A stretch of 25,504 bases of DNA from an uncultured Lactobacillus sp. (lineage in GTDB: Bacteria > Bacillota > Bacilli > Lactobacillales > Lactobacillaceae): the NCBI GenBank assembly GCA_945281075.1, contig CALYQE010000008.1:1-25504 (forward strand), in the 5' to 3' direction. Both the position numbers and the translations under genes were made by a program. The notes beneath the pieces are model-generated. The model ran no database searches. It worked only from the letters and a program-made list of their open reading frames with translations, and was not told the origin of the DNA. Position 1 is the first letter of the stretch; the number at the start of each line of letters is the position of its first letter. This document shows, piece after piece, positions 1 through 8,053 of the stretch.

Positions 1-110
1 GCAATAGACAGACCACTGCTAAGAGCCGCAATTAAGGCCACTTTGACCAAAATAATACTGCAGTAACTTTCAAGTCTGAGACTTTTCCCGATCGACAATT
101 TACACAATTA
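1..110. other. Left edge of window, no gene callable
   Basis: A short minus-strand reading frame could start at a TTG at 48-50 and run off the left edge; it would begin with a hydrophobic stretch (VALIAALSSGLSIA), like the N-terminus of a membrane protein. There is no visible ribosome binding site and only about 16 codons are present, so this is noted only as a possible truncated gene. Confidence 0.15.
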
Positions 111-155
111 AAAAACTCCATAGTATTTAGATGATTTAATCTAAATACTATGGAG
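111..155 (-). terminator. Intrinsic terminator of the aroD end of the catabolic unit
   Basis: A perfect 17-bp inverted repeat (arms 116-132 and 139-155, 6-nt loop) lies about 100 nt past the aroD stop. Read on the minus strand the stem is followed by five T (complement of 111-115). On the plus strand it is followed by a less regular T-rich stretch, so it might act in both directions. Confidence 0.85.
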
Positions 156-257
156 TAATTTTATTGTACTTGTTTTCGATTACTGAGCTGTTTGCAGACC
201 CTTTCGTTTAGAAATTGCCAGCTTATTTGATGCAGACGTTAGATAAACTTGGCTTTT

Positions 258-1013
258 TTATAGCGCCAAGTATTTTTCGGCATTACGCAAATCCTCAATT
301 GACAGCTGTCCTGGTGCCGACGTCTTGCCAACGGCACCAAAAGAAAGACTTGAGCCAAAAACTTGTCCGGCAACCCTAGTTACTTTGCCAATATTGCCCA
401 TCGCCATCGTAATCAAAGGATTGGCAATTAAACTGCTAGTTTCACTAGTGGCTTCCAGTAACGTCAACACATCGCTTGCATTGTGAGGCATGCAGGCTAG
501 TTTAGGTACATCTGCACCCAGTTTCGCCATCTTCTTAAGCCGAAACTCAATTTCGTCTTTTGCAGGAACCTTTTCAAAGTCATGGTTGCTCATTATTACA
601 GTGACATTGTAGTTGTGAGCCAGTTGCACCAAGTATTTGACCCGTTTTTCATCGTGGAAAAGCTCAATATCAACCGCGTCGCCCAGATGTTTTTTAATTA
701 TTGTCTCTATTAGGTTGAGATAATCGTCTTCATCTAGCTCACAGACGCCCCCCTCGTTCTTGGTTCTAAAAGTAACTAGAATTGGTAATTCTTTGACATA
801 ATTACGAAGTTTTTTGGCTGTTTGAGCTAACTTTTCTACGTTTTTAATACCAGCAGAATAGTAATCAATCCGCCATTCCAGCAAATCAGGTTTGGCATCT
901 GCAATTTTCATAGCGGAATTTAAAATTTCTTCTTCATTGGTGCCGACATTGGGGACGGCGATTTTGGGAAGACCTTCTCCCAACACGATATTTCTGATTT
1001 TTACAGTAGACAT
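258..1013 (-). CDS. aroD: Type I 3-dehydroquinate dehydratase
   Basis: This 251-residue protein interconverts 3-dehydroquinate and 3-dehydroshikimate through a Schiff base. All class I landmarks are present: EWRID (E46, R48), R83, the SNHDF motif with general base H144, the Schiff-base lysine K171 in PKLACMP, R213, and S232/Q236 near the C-terminus. Length equals that of E. coli AroD. The ATG at 1013 has a GAGG ribosome site 7 nt upstream. It lies 16 bp behind a YdiB-type dehydrogenase and no other chorismate-pathway gene is in the window. The pairing with YdiB, a carrier and CoA-thioester genes therefore suggests a catabolic role with quinate or shikimate rather than aromatic amino acid synthesis; that role is inferred, the enzyme family is certain. 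Confidence 0.95.
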   Translation of the reverse strand: MSTVKIRNIVLGEGLPKIAVPNVGTNEEEILNSAMKIADAKPDLLEWRIDYYSAGIKNVEKLAQTAKKLRNYVKELPILVTFRTKNEGGVCELDEDDYLNLIETIIKKHLGDAVDIELFHDEKRVKYLVQLAHNYNVTVIMSNHDFEKVPAKDEIEFRLKKMAKLGADVPKLACMPHNASDVLTLLEATSETSSLIANPLITMAMGNIGKVTRVAGQVFGSSLSFGAVGKTSAPGQLSIEDLRNAEKYLAL

Positions 1014-1029
1014 TTTTTGGCCTCAACTA

Positions 1030-1941
1030 TTAGTTCTCATCAGAAAACATGATTTTTCTGATATAATCAGTCGGCATATCCTTGCCAGTCCATAATTTGA
1101 AAGATGCAGCACCCTGATCAATCATCATGCCAATCCCATCATAGACATGCTCGACACCAGCTTTTTTAGCAATCCGCATCAACTTTGTTGTCCTTGGTGC
1201 ATAAACAGTATCAAAGACGACCATATCCTTGTGGAACCAGGACGGATCTGAAACCAGAGTCTTATCTTCAAGAGGCTTCATACCAATACTGGTAGCATCA
1301 CAGTAAATATCACTTTCGGTAATTGACTGTCTAAATGCGTCTTGCTCGGTCAGTTCAGTTAGAGAAACCTTGCAGTCCGTTTTTTCTTGAATGGTTCTGA
1401 CATTCTTTTTGGCTTGGGCCCACTTATCGTCTTTAATATTGAACATTCTGATTTCTTTTGCGCCATCAAGGGCAGATTGAACCGCAATTGGCGTTGCGGC
1501 ACCACCGGCACCGGTCATGGTCATCACTTTGCCTTTGATGGAAATCCCCTCATCTTTAAGAGATTGAACAAAGCCAATACCATCTGTAGTATAACCAGTC
1601 AAAACACCATGATCATTAACAATAGTATTAACTGCATCACACATTTCTGAAGCTGGGGATAATTTGTCAAGATACTTAATAACTTCTTTTTTATTTGGCA
1701 TTGATACGTTTGAACCGCGCATATCTAGAGTACGGATTGCATCAACTGCACCTTCGAGTTTATCATTGCCAATTTCAAAACAAAGATAAGTATAGTTTAA
1801 GCCCAATTTTGCAAAAGCGTTATTGTGCATTGTTGGTGACATTGAATGACGAATAGGATAAGCCATCAAACCAATTAAGTAAGTGTGACCGTCTAACCAG
1901 CCGGTAATCGGGCCATTAATTCCAGTAATTTTGTTAACCAT
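1030..1941 (-). CDS. ydiB: YdiB-type quinate/shikimate dehydrogenase
   Basis: This 303-residue member of the shikimate dehydrogenase family oxidises quinate or shikimate at C3, or reduces the dehydro forms, with a nicotinamide cofactor. Substrate residues are S33/S35 (RHSMSP), catalytic K84 (SMPNK) and D120 (YTTDG); the Rossmann loop is GAGGAA at 144-149. The wording MAYPIRHSMSP, MRGSNVSMPNK, GMKPLE and WTGKDMP follows E. coli YdiB, the dual-specificity NAD/NADP enzyme, more closely than biosynthetic AroE. After the second beta strand the sequence is FNIKDD, without the NRT-type arginine that grips the NADP phosphate, so NAD preference is inferred. The ATG at 1941 follows an AAAGGAG site. It sits between the flavoprotein (36 bp) and aroD (16 bp), clearly co-transcribed. 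An aroE label would also be used by annotators. Confidence 0.92.
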   Translation of the reverse strand: MVNKITGINGPITGWLDGHTYLIGLMAYPIRHSMSPTMHNNAFAKLGLNYTYLCFEIGNDKLEGAVDAIRTLDMRGSNVSMPNKKEVIKYLDKLSPASEMCDAVNTIVNDHGVLTGYTTDGIGFVQSLKDEGISIKGKVMTMTGAGGAATPIAVQSALDGAKEIRMFNIKDDKWAQAKKNVRTIQEKTDCKVSLTELTEQDAFRQSITESDIYCDATSIGMKPLEDKTLVSDPSWFHKDMVVFDTVYAPRTTKLMRIAKKAGVEHVYDGIGMMIDQGAASFKLWTGKDMPTDYIRKIMFSDEN

Positions 1942-1977
1942 TATTTTTCTCCTTTAAAAAAACAGCATAATTTTTCT

Positions 1978-3747
1978 TTATTTGTGTGTTGCACCAGTTG
2001 CCGCATCCATATCTACACTTGGAGCTGTAGACGTTTGACAAGAGTTGGCATTATCTGCTGCTTCTGTTCCCGCAACAAAGCCCGATGCGTAGCTCCACGA
2101 ATTCATCATGCTGGGCATCGAATCGTGACCATTTGCACCACCGATAATTTCACCGGCTGCGTAAAAATTGCTAATCGGTTCAAATTCTTTGTCTAAAAGC
2201 TGCATGTGGTTATTAGTTTCATATCCGCCCAAAGTAGTGCAGAAACGCAGTTTTTGTTCGATTACATAGTAAATGTCGCCAACATATTCGTGCATATATT
2301 GGGCTGGTCGACCAAATTCAGTATCTATGCCGGATTTGACCGCTTCTGCATAATTAGCCAACGTCTTTTGCAGATTGGCACAATTGATACCAGCTTTTTG
2401 AGCAACAGTTTGCAAGTCGCCTTTAACCAAAATCGGGCTCTTTTTACCTTCTAAATTGAAAAATCCCTGAATTTCATCAGCTGTAAAACCATATTTCAAA
2501 AGCAATTCATAGAATTTATTCCAAGTTCTTTCATCCATGACTACAAAAGCAAGTTTATCTTTCTGTGTAGCGATTGCATCCCTAAAGTGGGTATATGGGG
2601 CTGATTCATTGACGATCCGCTTGCCACTGGTGTTAACAAAGATTGCACCCATATCACTGGCTTCTTTAGTTGAATAGGTCGTCAATTTGGCGATCCCTGG
2701 TTCAACTTCTAACCCATGTGGGTAAATTTTGTACCAGTCAAGGTTACGTGATACTAAATTCATATTTTTCGCAAAGTCAAAGTAATCCCCCATAGAAGTC
2801 ATTGGACCATAGTACGGGATATCAGTCTTGTGTTCGCGGTAGTCACGCGCACCCCAACCGCCAGCAGCCATCACTAACGATTTAAAGTTAACTTTTACAG
2901 TTTCATATTTACTTTCAGCAACAAGTGACACTAGTTGTCCTTGTTCGTTTTTATTTAATTTTTCAACCCGGGTTTCACGTAAAATTTGGCCTCCTTTTTT
3001 AAGAAAAGCTTCGGACACTTTGGAAATCAACTCGAAAGAACTCTCTGAGGGCATTTCTATCTGGCGGTCGACCGTATGCTCAATGGTTTGCGTTTCCGCT
3101 TTTTGATAAGTCAAATCAGCAAATTCAGTAATGAAGTCGACAGCCTTGCCTATGTTGTTAACAAGCAAGTTAGACAAAACTGGATAATTTGTTCCGCGAC
3201 ATTCCCGGGAAATATCCTTTGCCAGAAGAGCTGGCGAATCGTCTTGTGCTTTATTACCAAATAATTTAGCAGAAACTTTAGAGCCAGTACCAACAACGTT
3301 TGAACCGTTTAAAATGGTAGCACCGCCAAGATAGCCGTTTTTTTCAATTAAAAGAACGGTTTTGCCCATTGCCAGAGCCCGGCAAGCCGCCATAAGTCCG
3401 GCCATTCCTGAACCAATTACAGCAACATCAACTTCTAAGGTCACGTTTTTATGTTCTGCTTTTTTCAGATGTGAAGCAACACTCACGCCGCTTTCTTCTA
3501 AGGCTTTTTTACCAGAGTCTAGCATTGCCTTGGTCATAATTGACGCACCAGAAATGGCATCAACGTCAAAGCTCTGGTTTTCAATAATGTTTTCCTTCAG
3601 TTTGCCAACAACCTGCTTAAAGATTCCCGGAGTTTCCGAACTCTTAGTGACCTTGATATCTGTAATACGCTCATGATCAACATTGATGTCAAAGTCGATT
3701 TGTCCATTGCGTCCTGTTGCTTGAGCTTTAATTGTTTTTTCTGACAT
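1978..3747 (-). CDS. FMN_bind/FAD fumarate-reductase-type flavoprotein, enoate reductase of unknown substrate
   Basis: This 589-residue protein has an N-terminal FMN-binding domain (about 1-95) with a flavinylation motif DAISGAS at 63-69, then a FAD-binding fumarate reductase/succinate dehydrogenase domain (about 105-565) opening with the dinucleotide loop GSGMAG at 112-117. The last residues form a second flavinylation-like motif, DAATGAT at 581-587. There is no signal peptide or heme motif, so it is cytoplasmic and probably depends on ApbE. H344 (YPHG) and R389 (HFRD) match the catalytic His and proton-shuttle Arg of soluble fumarate reductases. The regions that should carry the other substrate His (503-508, CTTLGG) and the substrate Arg (538-545, ANGHDSMP) do not, so fumarate is doubtful. 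Given ydiB and aroD 36 bp downstream, reduction of a ring double bond (shikimate or dehydroshikimate) is a reasonable guess. Start ATG has a GAGGGG ribosome site. Confidence 0.85.
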   Translation of the reverse strand: MSEKTIKAQATGRNGQIDFDINVDHERITDIKVTKSSETPGIFKQVVGKLKENIIENQSFDVDAISGASIMTKAMLDSGKKALEESGVSVASHLKKAEHKNVTLEVDVAVIGSGMAGLMAACRALAMGKTVLLIEKNGYLGGATILNGSNVVGTGSKVSAKLFGNKAQDDSPALLAKDISRECRGTNYPVLSNLLVNNIGKAVDFITEFADLTYQKAETQTIEHTVDRQIEMPSESSFELISKVSEAFLKKGGQILRETRVEKLNKNEQGQLVSLVAESKYETVKVNFKSLVMAAGGWGARDYREHKTDIPYYGPMTSMGDYFDFAKNMNLVSRNLDWYKIYPHGLEVEPGIAKLTTYSTKEASDMGAIFVNTSGKRIVNESAPYTHFRDAIATQKDKLAFVVMDERTWNKFYELLLKYGFTADEIQGFFNLEGKKSPILVKGDLQTVAQKAGINCANLQKTLANYAEAVKSGIDTEFGRPAQYMHEYVGDIYYVIEQKLRFCTTLGGYETNNHMQLLDKEFEPISNFYAAGEIIGGANGHDSMPSMMNSWSYASGFVAGTEAADNANSCQTSTAPSVDMDAATGATHK

Positions 3748-3763
3748 AAGTTCACCCCTCTAT

Positions 3764-4957
3764 TTAACCAGCAATATCAAACTTTTTGCTACGTGTAATT
3801 AAGATAGCGCTAATAACTACGGAAACTATTGTAATAATCGTAGTAATCCAGAATACTAATAAAGTACTCGTAGCATTAGCCTTTAAAACAAAAGCAGCTA
3901 CTAAAGGTGCAACAAAGTAAACTACTGCAGGTGCAAAACTATAGTATGATGTGATTTTACCATGACTTTGTGGGAAGTATGATGTTAGAACAGACAAGCC
4001 CACTTGCCAAACTCCTCCTGCCGTAAAGAAGCCTACTGCTAACGCACCAATTTCTCCAGTAATGATTGATGGTTTTAACACCATAAATAATAGACCAAGC
4101 GCAGTAATGAAAGAGTAAACCATGATTAAGGTTAATCTCTTTACTTTGGTAACCAAAGCCGAAGTAACAAATACGGAAATAAGAGAAGCAATCGAGTACC
4201 AAGAAACCAATTGGTTAGCATTGACTGCAGATTGCTTTAATACATACTGTCCGTAATATGGTACGTATAATGAAAATATATAAAAAGTAAAGCAGATTGT
4301 GAAACCAAGAGCAATAATCATTAAGCCATCAACAGCCAGCTTGGGCTGATTGCCGCTTACTGCACTACTTTCCTCTTCATCTGTATTTGCCTTCTTTGCT
4401 GTTGTTTGCGGTGCAAATGCCGTCTTCATTGTAAGTGCCACGTCAAGCAAAATGATAACAACTAAAATACATGCTGTAATTCGTGGATTTTTGATCAGTT
4501 TTACGCAAAACGGGAATAGCATCTGCATTATTTGCATTGCTGCTTTTACAAAAGAATTCATCGTTGCCGTTTTATCTGGAAATGCATCTGCCAATGCGGG
4601 ATAGCCGGCCGTATCACCAAATGAGTTAGTGGCACCGAAAAAGATCGCTGCTAGTCCAGCTACCCAAATATTGCTAGCAAATGCAGCTCCTAATAAGAAA
4701 ATAGCATCACTGAATAGTGCTATTAACAATGTTCTTTTTCTGCCAATTTTATCTGAAATGGCACCAGCAAACAAAATTGTAATAATTCTGCCTAAACCTA
4801 CCATTGAAATAACAAGTGAAACCTCGGTTTCACTTGCATTCCAAGTAGTAGCTAAGATCTGCCGATATTGACTAATAAATAATGTAGCAGCACCAACTAC
4901 TGCAAAGTGTAAATAAACAGAAATTGCAACACCGGCATAATTTTTATTTTTTTCCAT
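3764..4957 (-). CDS. MFS transporter, YdiN/YdiM-like
   Basis: This 397-residue major facilitator protein shows about 12 hydrophobic segments and a charged central loop (KKANTDEEESS). The loop 2-3 signature GAISDKIGRKR is present. The stretches MVGLGRIITILFAG, DTAGYPAL..FP, WYSIASL and GFFTAGGVWQVGLSV..YFP correspond to those I recall from E. coli YdiN/YdiM, the carriers next to ydiB. A longer frame opens at a TTG at 4972, but that extension contains the AAAGG ribosome site; the ATG at 4957 is the sensible start. The gene is first in its own unit, behind a -10 box and a cre-like site, and is followed at 16 bp by the flavoprotein. Uptake of quinate/shikimate-type acids is inferred from the neighbours. 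A 24-bp palindrome at 4813-4836 lies inside the gene. Confidence 0.88.
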   Translation of the reverse strand: MEKNKNYAGVAISVYLHFAVVGAATLFISQYRQILATTWNASETEVSLVISMVGLGRIITILFAGAISDKIGRKRTLLIALFSDAIFLLGAAFASNIWVAGLAAIFFGATNSFGDTAGYPALADAFPDKTATMNSFVKAAMQIMQMLFPFCVKLIKNPRITACILVVIILLDVALTMKTAFAPQTTAKKANTDEEESSAVSGNQPKLAVDGLMIIALGFTICFTFYIFSLYVPYYGQYVLKQSAVNANQLVSWYSIASLISVFVTSALVTKVKRLTLIMVYSFITALGLLFMVLKPSIITGEIGALAVGFFTAGGVWQVGLSVLTSYFPQSHGKITSYYSFAPAVVYFVAPLVAAFVLKANATSTLLVFWITTIITIVSVVISAILITRSKKFDIAG

Positions 4958-5006
4958 AATTCTACCTTTCAAAAATAGTTTTTAATAACACAAGTAAATA
5001 TATTCT

Positions 5007-5061
5007 ATTATAATAATTCGCTAGCTATTATTATCATCATCTATTCTGGTAAACGCTTTCA
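5007..5061 (-). promoter_or_regulatory. Promoter region of the MFS unit with cre-like site and dyad
   Basis: Between the thioesterase gene and the carrier (4958-5149) the minus strand holds a perfect -10 TATAAT (5012-5007) with no good -35. A 7-bp inverted repeat TAATAAT/ATTATTA with 9-bp spacer (5011-5033) covers the spacer and -35 region. A cre-like box TGAAAGCGTTTACC (5061-5048) matches the CcpA consensus TGWAARCGYTWNCW at 13 of 14 positions. With the cre box centred near -54 of the deduced start, CcpA could activate here, but the start is predicted, not known. I see no strong terminator in 5062-5149, so read-through from the upstream genes is possible. Confidence 0.55.
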
Positions 5062-5149
5062 TAATCTACAAAACAGGAAATGTCACTAACCATTTGGCAG
5101 GTTAAAATGAGCATTTTAGCAATATCAATTCATAGCATCGATAGCAATT

Positions 5150-5599
5150 TTATTTAATCCCAAATCTCCTTTTTATTGAATCAATATATTCACGTTCTTT
5201 AAAACTCTTAGGATGGTATTGTTCAATTGAACCAGCAATTGGAGTAAGATCCTCATTAACTGCTACATAAGTGAAAACTGCTTCACCAATAAGCTCAGTA
5301 CTTGAATTATCAAGAGAAAATCGATTTACTTCTGTATAAATGGTCATTGTTTTTGGCGTTGTTTTAAGAAGGGTCACGCAAAAACCAATATGATCGCCTA
5401 CATAACTTTTTTTATGAAAAATAAATTTATCAATACGGCCAGTAAGTGTCCTTGTATGACAATACGAATTGGCAAACATCCCCATTGCTGAATCTGCATT
5501 ATCTAAAAGAGTCCCACCATGAGTAATACTCATATGATTGAGCATTCTTGGCGTTACAAAATAGTCTGCCATTTGCCGCTTAAAAAAATTATTTTTCAT
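5150..5599 (-). CDS. Hotdog-fold acyl-CoA thioesterase
   Basis: This 149-residue protein matches the acyl-CoA hydrolase (YciA/ACOT-like 4HBT) group: an N-terminal NHMSITHGGTLLDNADSA segment carrying the family's conserved N..G..HGG region and acidic catalytic residue, a KSYVGDHIGF strand, and a C-terminal TYVAVNEDLTPIAG strand. It should hydrolyse CoA thioesters to the free acid and CoA. The start at 5599 overlaps the end of the CoA ligase gene by 11 bp, showing tight translational coupling. A ligase and a thioesterase at the end of one unit suggest that the pathway both charges acids and releases an end product, recycling CoA. Acyl specificity cannot be read from sequence. Confidence 0.82.
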   Translation of the reverse strand: MKNNFFKRQMADYFVTPRMLNHMSITHGGTLLDNADSAMGMFANSYCHTRTLTGRIDKFIFHKKSYVGDHIGFCVTLLKTTPKTMTIYTEVNRFSLDNSSTELIGEAVFTYVAVNEDLTPIAGSIEQYHPKSFKEREYIDSIKRRFGIK

Positions 5600-7118
5600 T
5601 TGCTATCTTACCCTCTAGCCAGTTTTTCAAAAGATATTTTTTAACTTTGCCATTTGCCGTTTTTGGTAAAGAATCTACTACCCAAAGTTTTTCAGGCCAT
5701 AATTTCTTATCAACTTTGTGTTCCTTTAATTGATCAAGTAACTCATCTTTTGTTAGAAATTGCTTGCCATCATCTAAAACTACAAAAGCGCCTATTCTTT
5801 GTCCCAAGCGAATATCAGGAACACCTAAAACAGCTACGTCTTTAATATTATGACAGCTTCTTATCTTGTCTTCAATTATATGCGCAGAAATATTCTCACC
5901 ACCACGAATGATTTTGTCACTGCTGCGTCCGTCAATTTCAAAAAGGCCGTCTTGGTTGTAATGGCCAATATCTCCAGTAATAAACCACTTGCCATCAAAT
6001 GATTCAGTAGTTTTTTTCAAATTATTCAAATAACCCTTAAAAATAATTGGCCCTGCCACTTCAATTAGTCCTTGAACGTTTGTCTTTTTAATTACTCGAT
6101 GGTCCTTAACAATGCGAGTTTTAATCCCGGCCATTGGAGTAACAGCAGTGGTCATTTTCCCGTGCTCTGCAAAATAATCGGGAGGCGTGTAGCTAAAAGG
6201 CACTGCCTCAGTTAAACCATAGCAATTATACAAGGGAACTTTTCTTTCCTTAGCCTTTTGTAATATTCCATCTTTAATTTTGTCTCCACCGCAAATCAAC
6301 ATGCGCAGCTTACCCAAGTTTTTCACCTTAAATAGGAGGTCATACATAATGGTCGGAAGACTATCAATACAAGTAATTGGCCATTTTACGAGTAGCTGTT
6401 GCACTTGGTTAATGTCATAGTGCTGGAGAATAACAATTGTGCTTCCTGCCATAATAGTAGAAATCAAGCCATGATGAAAACCGATTGCATGATACATTCC
6501 CGATAACAACAAAATCATTTCATTGCTGGTAATACTAAATGCCCTGTTATATTTACGCTCTGCACTTAAGACATTTTTATTTGACAAAATAACACCCTTA
6601 GGAAGCCCGCTTGTACCAGAAGTATTAATAATAATGATTGGAGTATCTTTGCCAATATTGTCACTAAATAGTGGTTTTAGATGATCATTTCTAATAAAAA
6701 GCTTAAGATCACCTATTTCCTTAGTTTGATAATGCTCCAAACTTATAAAATTATTTATGGTATCGCGCCCACGAACAGATTTTTGCGAAATAATTGCAAA
6801 CGGTTTAAACCGATTGACCAAATTTTCCACTTCATCAATATCAAAATGCGGATTTAGCGGGTTAATAACTGCACCAATTTTAATACATGCAAGGATAGTT
6901 GTGATGTCTTCCACATCCAGCTCAAATTGTAGAGCGACCAAGTCCCCCTGCTTAATGCCACTACTTGTTAATAGCGCAGCTTTTTCATCCACAAGCTGGC
7001 CAATTTCTCCATAGGTATATTGACGGTTGCTTTCAATCAAAAAAACTTTATTATTATTTTGTTTCAACCGTTGACTCCATAACTCTTTTACAGTTGCTGC
7101 ATTTATACTTCCATTCAT
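5589..7118 (-). CDS. AMP-forming acyl-CoA ligase
   Basis: This 509-residue member of the ANL superfamily activates a carboxylic acid with ATP to an acyl-adenylate and then to the CoA thioester. Core motifs: P-loop TSGTSGLPKG at 166-175, YGLTE at 300-304, the aspartate of TGDIG (D383), hinge GRSSDKIIRGGENIS around 397-411, and catalytic lysine K491 in TANGKVKK. It resembles medium-chain or aromatic-acid ligases (FadK/YdiD, CaiC type) rather than acetyl-CoA synthetase, which is about 650 residues. It starts 10 bp after etfA with an AAGG site and overlaps the thioesterase by 11 bp. Its placement beside ETF and two acyl-CoA dehydrogenases supports entry of an external acid; shikimate-type or cyclohexane-carboxylate substrates are a guess from context. 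Confidence 0.9.
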   Translation of the reverse strand: MNGSINAATVKELWSQRLKQNNNKVFLIESNRQYTYGEIGQLVDEKAALLTSSGIKQGDLVALQFELDVEDITTILACIKIGAVINPLNPHFDIDEVENLVNRFKPFAIISQKSVRGRDTINNFISLEHYQTKEIGDLKLFIRNDHLKPLFSDNIGKDTPIIIINTSGTSGLPKGVILSNKNVLSAERKYNRAFSITSNEMILLLSGMYHAIGFHHGLISTIMAGSTIVILQHYDINQVQQLLVKWPITCIDSLPTIMYDLLFKVKNLGKLRMLICGGDKIKDGILQKAKERKVPLYNCYGLTEAVPFSYTPPDYFAEHGKMTTAVTPMAGIKTRIVKDHRVIKKTNVQGLIEVAGPIIFKGYLNNLKKTTESFDGKWFITGDIGHYNQDGLFEIDGRSSDKIIRGGENISAHIIEDKIRSCHNIKDVAVLGVPDIRLGQRIGAFVVLDDGKQFLTKDELLDQLKEHKVDKKLWPEKLWVVDSLPKTANGKVKKYLLKNWLEGKIANEK

Positions 7119-7128
7119 TTTTTATGCC

Positions 7129-8049
7129 TTATAAAAGATTATTCAGTTGTTCAATTACTAAATTGGCATCCCCTACAATACCGTAATCAGCTAATTTAAA
7201 AATTGGTGCCGATTTGTCAGTATTAACCGCAACAATGCATTTAGACTTGTTCATGCCAATGGTATGTTGAACGGCTCCAGAAATACCAAAAGCGTAATAG
7301 ACGTCTGGGGAAACTGTTAAATTGGAAATACCAATCATCCTTTTGCTATTAACCCAGCCTTGATCGGTAACGGCTTTACTTGCGCCAACACTAGCATTTA
7401 GCTTGCCAGAAAGTTTTTTAAGCGGTTTAAAGCTTTCGGCTGAGCCAAGGCCTTTGCCACCAGCGACGATTATCTTAGCGTATGCTAAGTCATTGGTAGA
7501 ATTTTCTTCTGGAATATAAGTACTGTTTTCTTTATTTTTAATTTTCCAGTCAATAATGTTTATTTCAGAATTCTCTTTCTTCAAAACGCCATTACATGCT
7601 ATGGTAATTATCGCTTTTTTCTCTAATGGAATTCTCCTAAAAGCTTGTGTTTCACCGATATTTTTATCAACTATAACTTGATTATCTTCACTAAATTTTT
7701 GAGCATCCGCAACAAAAACAGTGCCTAACAAAGCTGCAAGACGACTACCAAAACTGTCACCCAAATTGTCGTTGTCTAGAACTACTAGATACTCTTTCTT
7801 ATTTACAAATAGCTCCTTTAATTTAGACAATACGTCTGCAAAATCTATTAGCTCATAATGGTTATTTTGATAAATAGTTGTCTTAATACCTGATTGGGCA
7901 TATTTGTTTTTAACTTCATTAGCATGATTAGAAAAAACGATCGCTTCTTTTTTGCCAGAAAAATTGTTTTTTATACCAGCTAAAGTACTGATACTGTTAC
8001 CTTCATCAATATTTTTATCTTCAAATTGAATGTAATATATTGGCGTCAT
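7129..8049 (-). CDS. etfA: Electron-transfer flavoprotein alpha subunit
   Basis: This 306-residue protein has the ETF N-terminal alpha/beta domain (about 1-165) and a C-terminal FAD domain (about 187-306) containing VAGGKGLGSAESF, VGASKAVTDQGW, YYAFGISGAVQH and APIFKLADYGIVGD. It pairs with EtfB to carry electrons between acyl-CoA dehydrogenases and a redox partner. In most family members the third position of the GASR motif is arginine, which tunes the flavin potential; here it is lysine (K224). The start ATG has a GAGG site overlapping the etfB stop, 4 bp away. The E. coli equivalents next to ydiB are YdiR and FixB. No ETF:quinone oxidoreductase or ferredoxin gene is present in the window. 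Confidence 0.93.
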   Translation of the reverse strand: MTPIYYIQFEDKNIDEGNSISTLAGIKNNFSGKKEAIVFSNHANEVKNKYAQSGIKTTIYQNNHYELIDFADVLSKLKELFVNKKEYLVVLDNDNLGDSFGSRLAALLGTVFVADAQKFSEDNQVIVDKNIGETQAFRRIPLEKKAIITIACNGVLKKENSEINIIDWKIKNKENSTYIPEENSTNDLAYAKIIVAGGKGLGSAESFKPLKKLSGKLNASVGASKAVTDQGWVNSKRMIGISNLTVSPDVYYAFGISGAVQHTIGMNKSKCIVAVNTDKSAPIFKLADYGIVGDANLVIEQLNNLL

Positions 8050-8053
8050 TTTT

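Noticed and set aside
258..1941. aroD and the shikimate dehydrogenase as part of chorismate biosynthesis
   Set aside because: No other aromatic biosynthesis gene is present, the dehydrogenase is YdiB-like, and the neighbours are a carrier, a flavoprotein reductase and acyl-CoA genes.
1984..3676. Plus-strand open frames opposite the flavoprotein and other leftward genes
   Set aside because: They lie wholly opposite well-supported genes, lack ribosome sites and have low-complexity or Cys/Ser-rich translations typical of antisense frames.
4958..4972. Upstream TTG start for the carrier, and likewise GTG/TTG starts at 8809, 12584, 13839 and 17795
   Set aside because: Each extension reads through the gene's own ribosome binding site; the ATG just downstream has correct spacing in every case.
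5062..5149. Terminator between the thioesterase and carrier genes
   Set aside because: Only a weak AT dyad (TAAAATG/CATTTTA at 5103-5118) is present, without a GC-rich stem or T-run.
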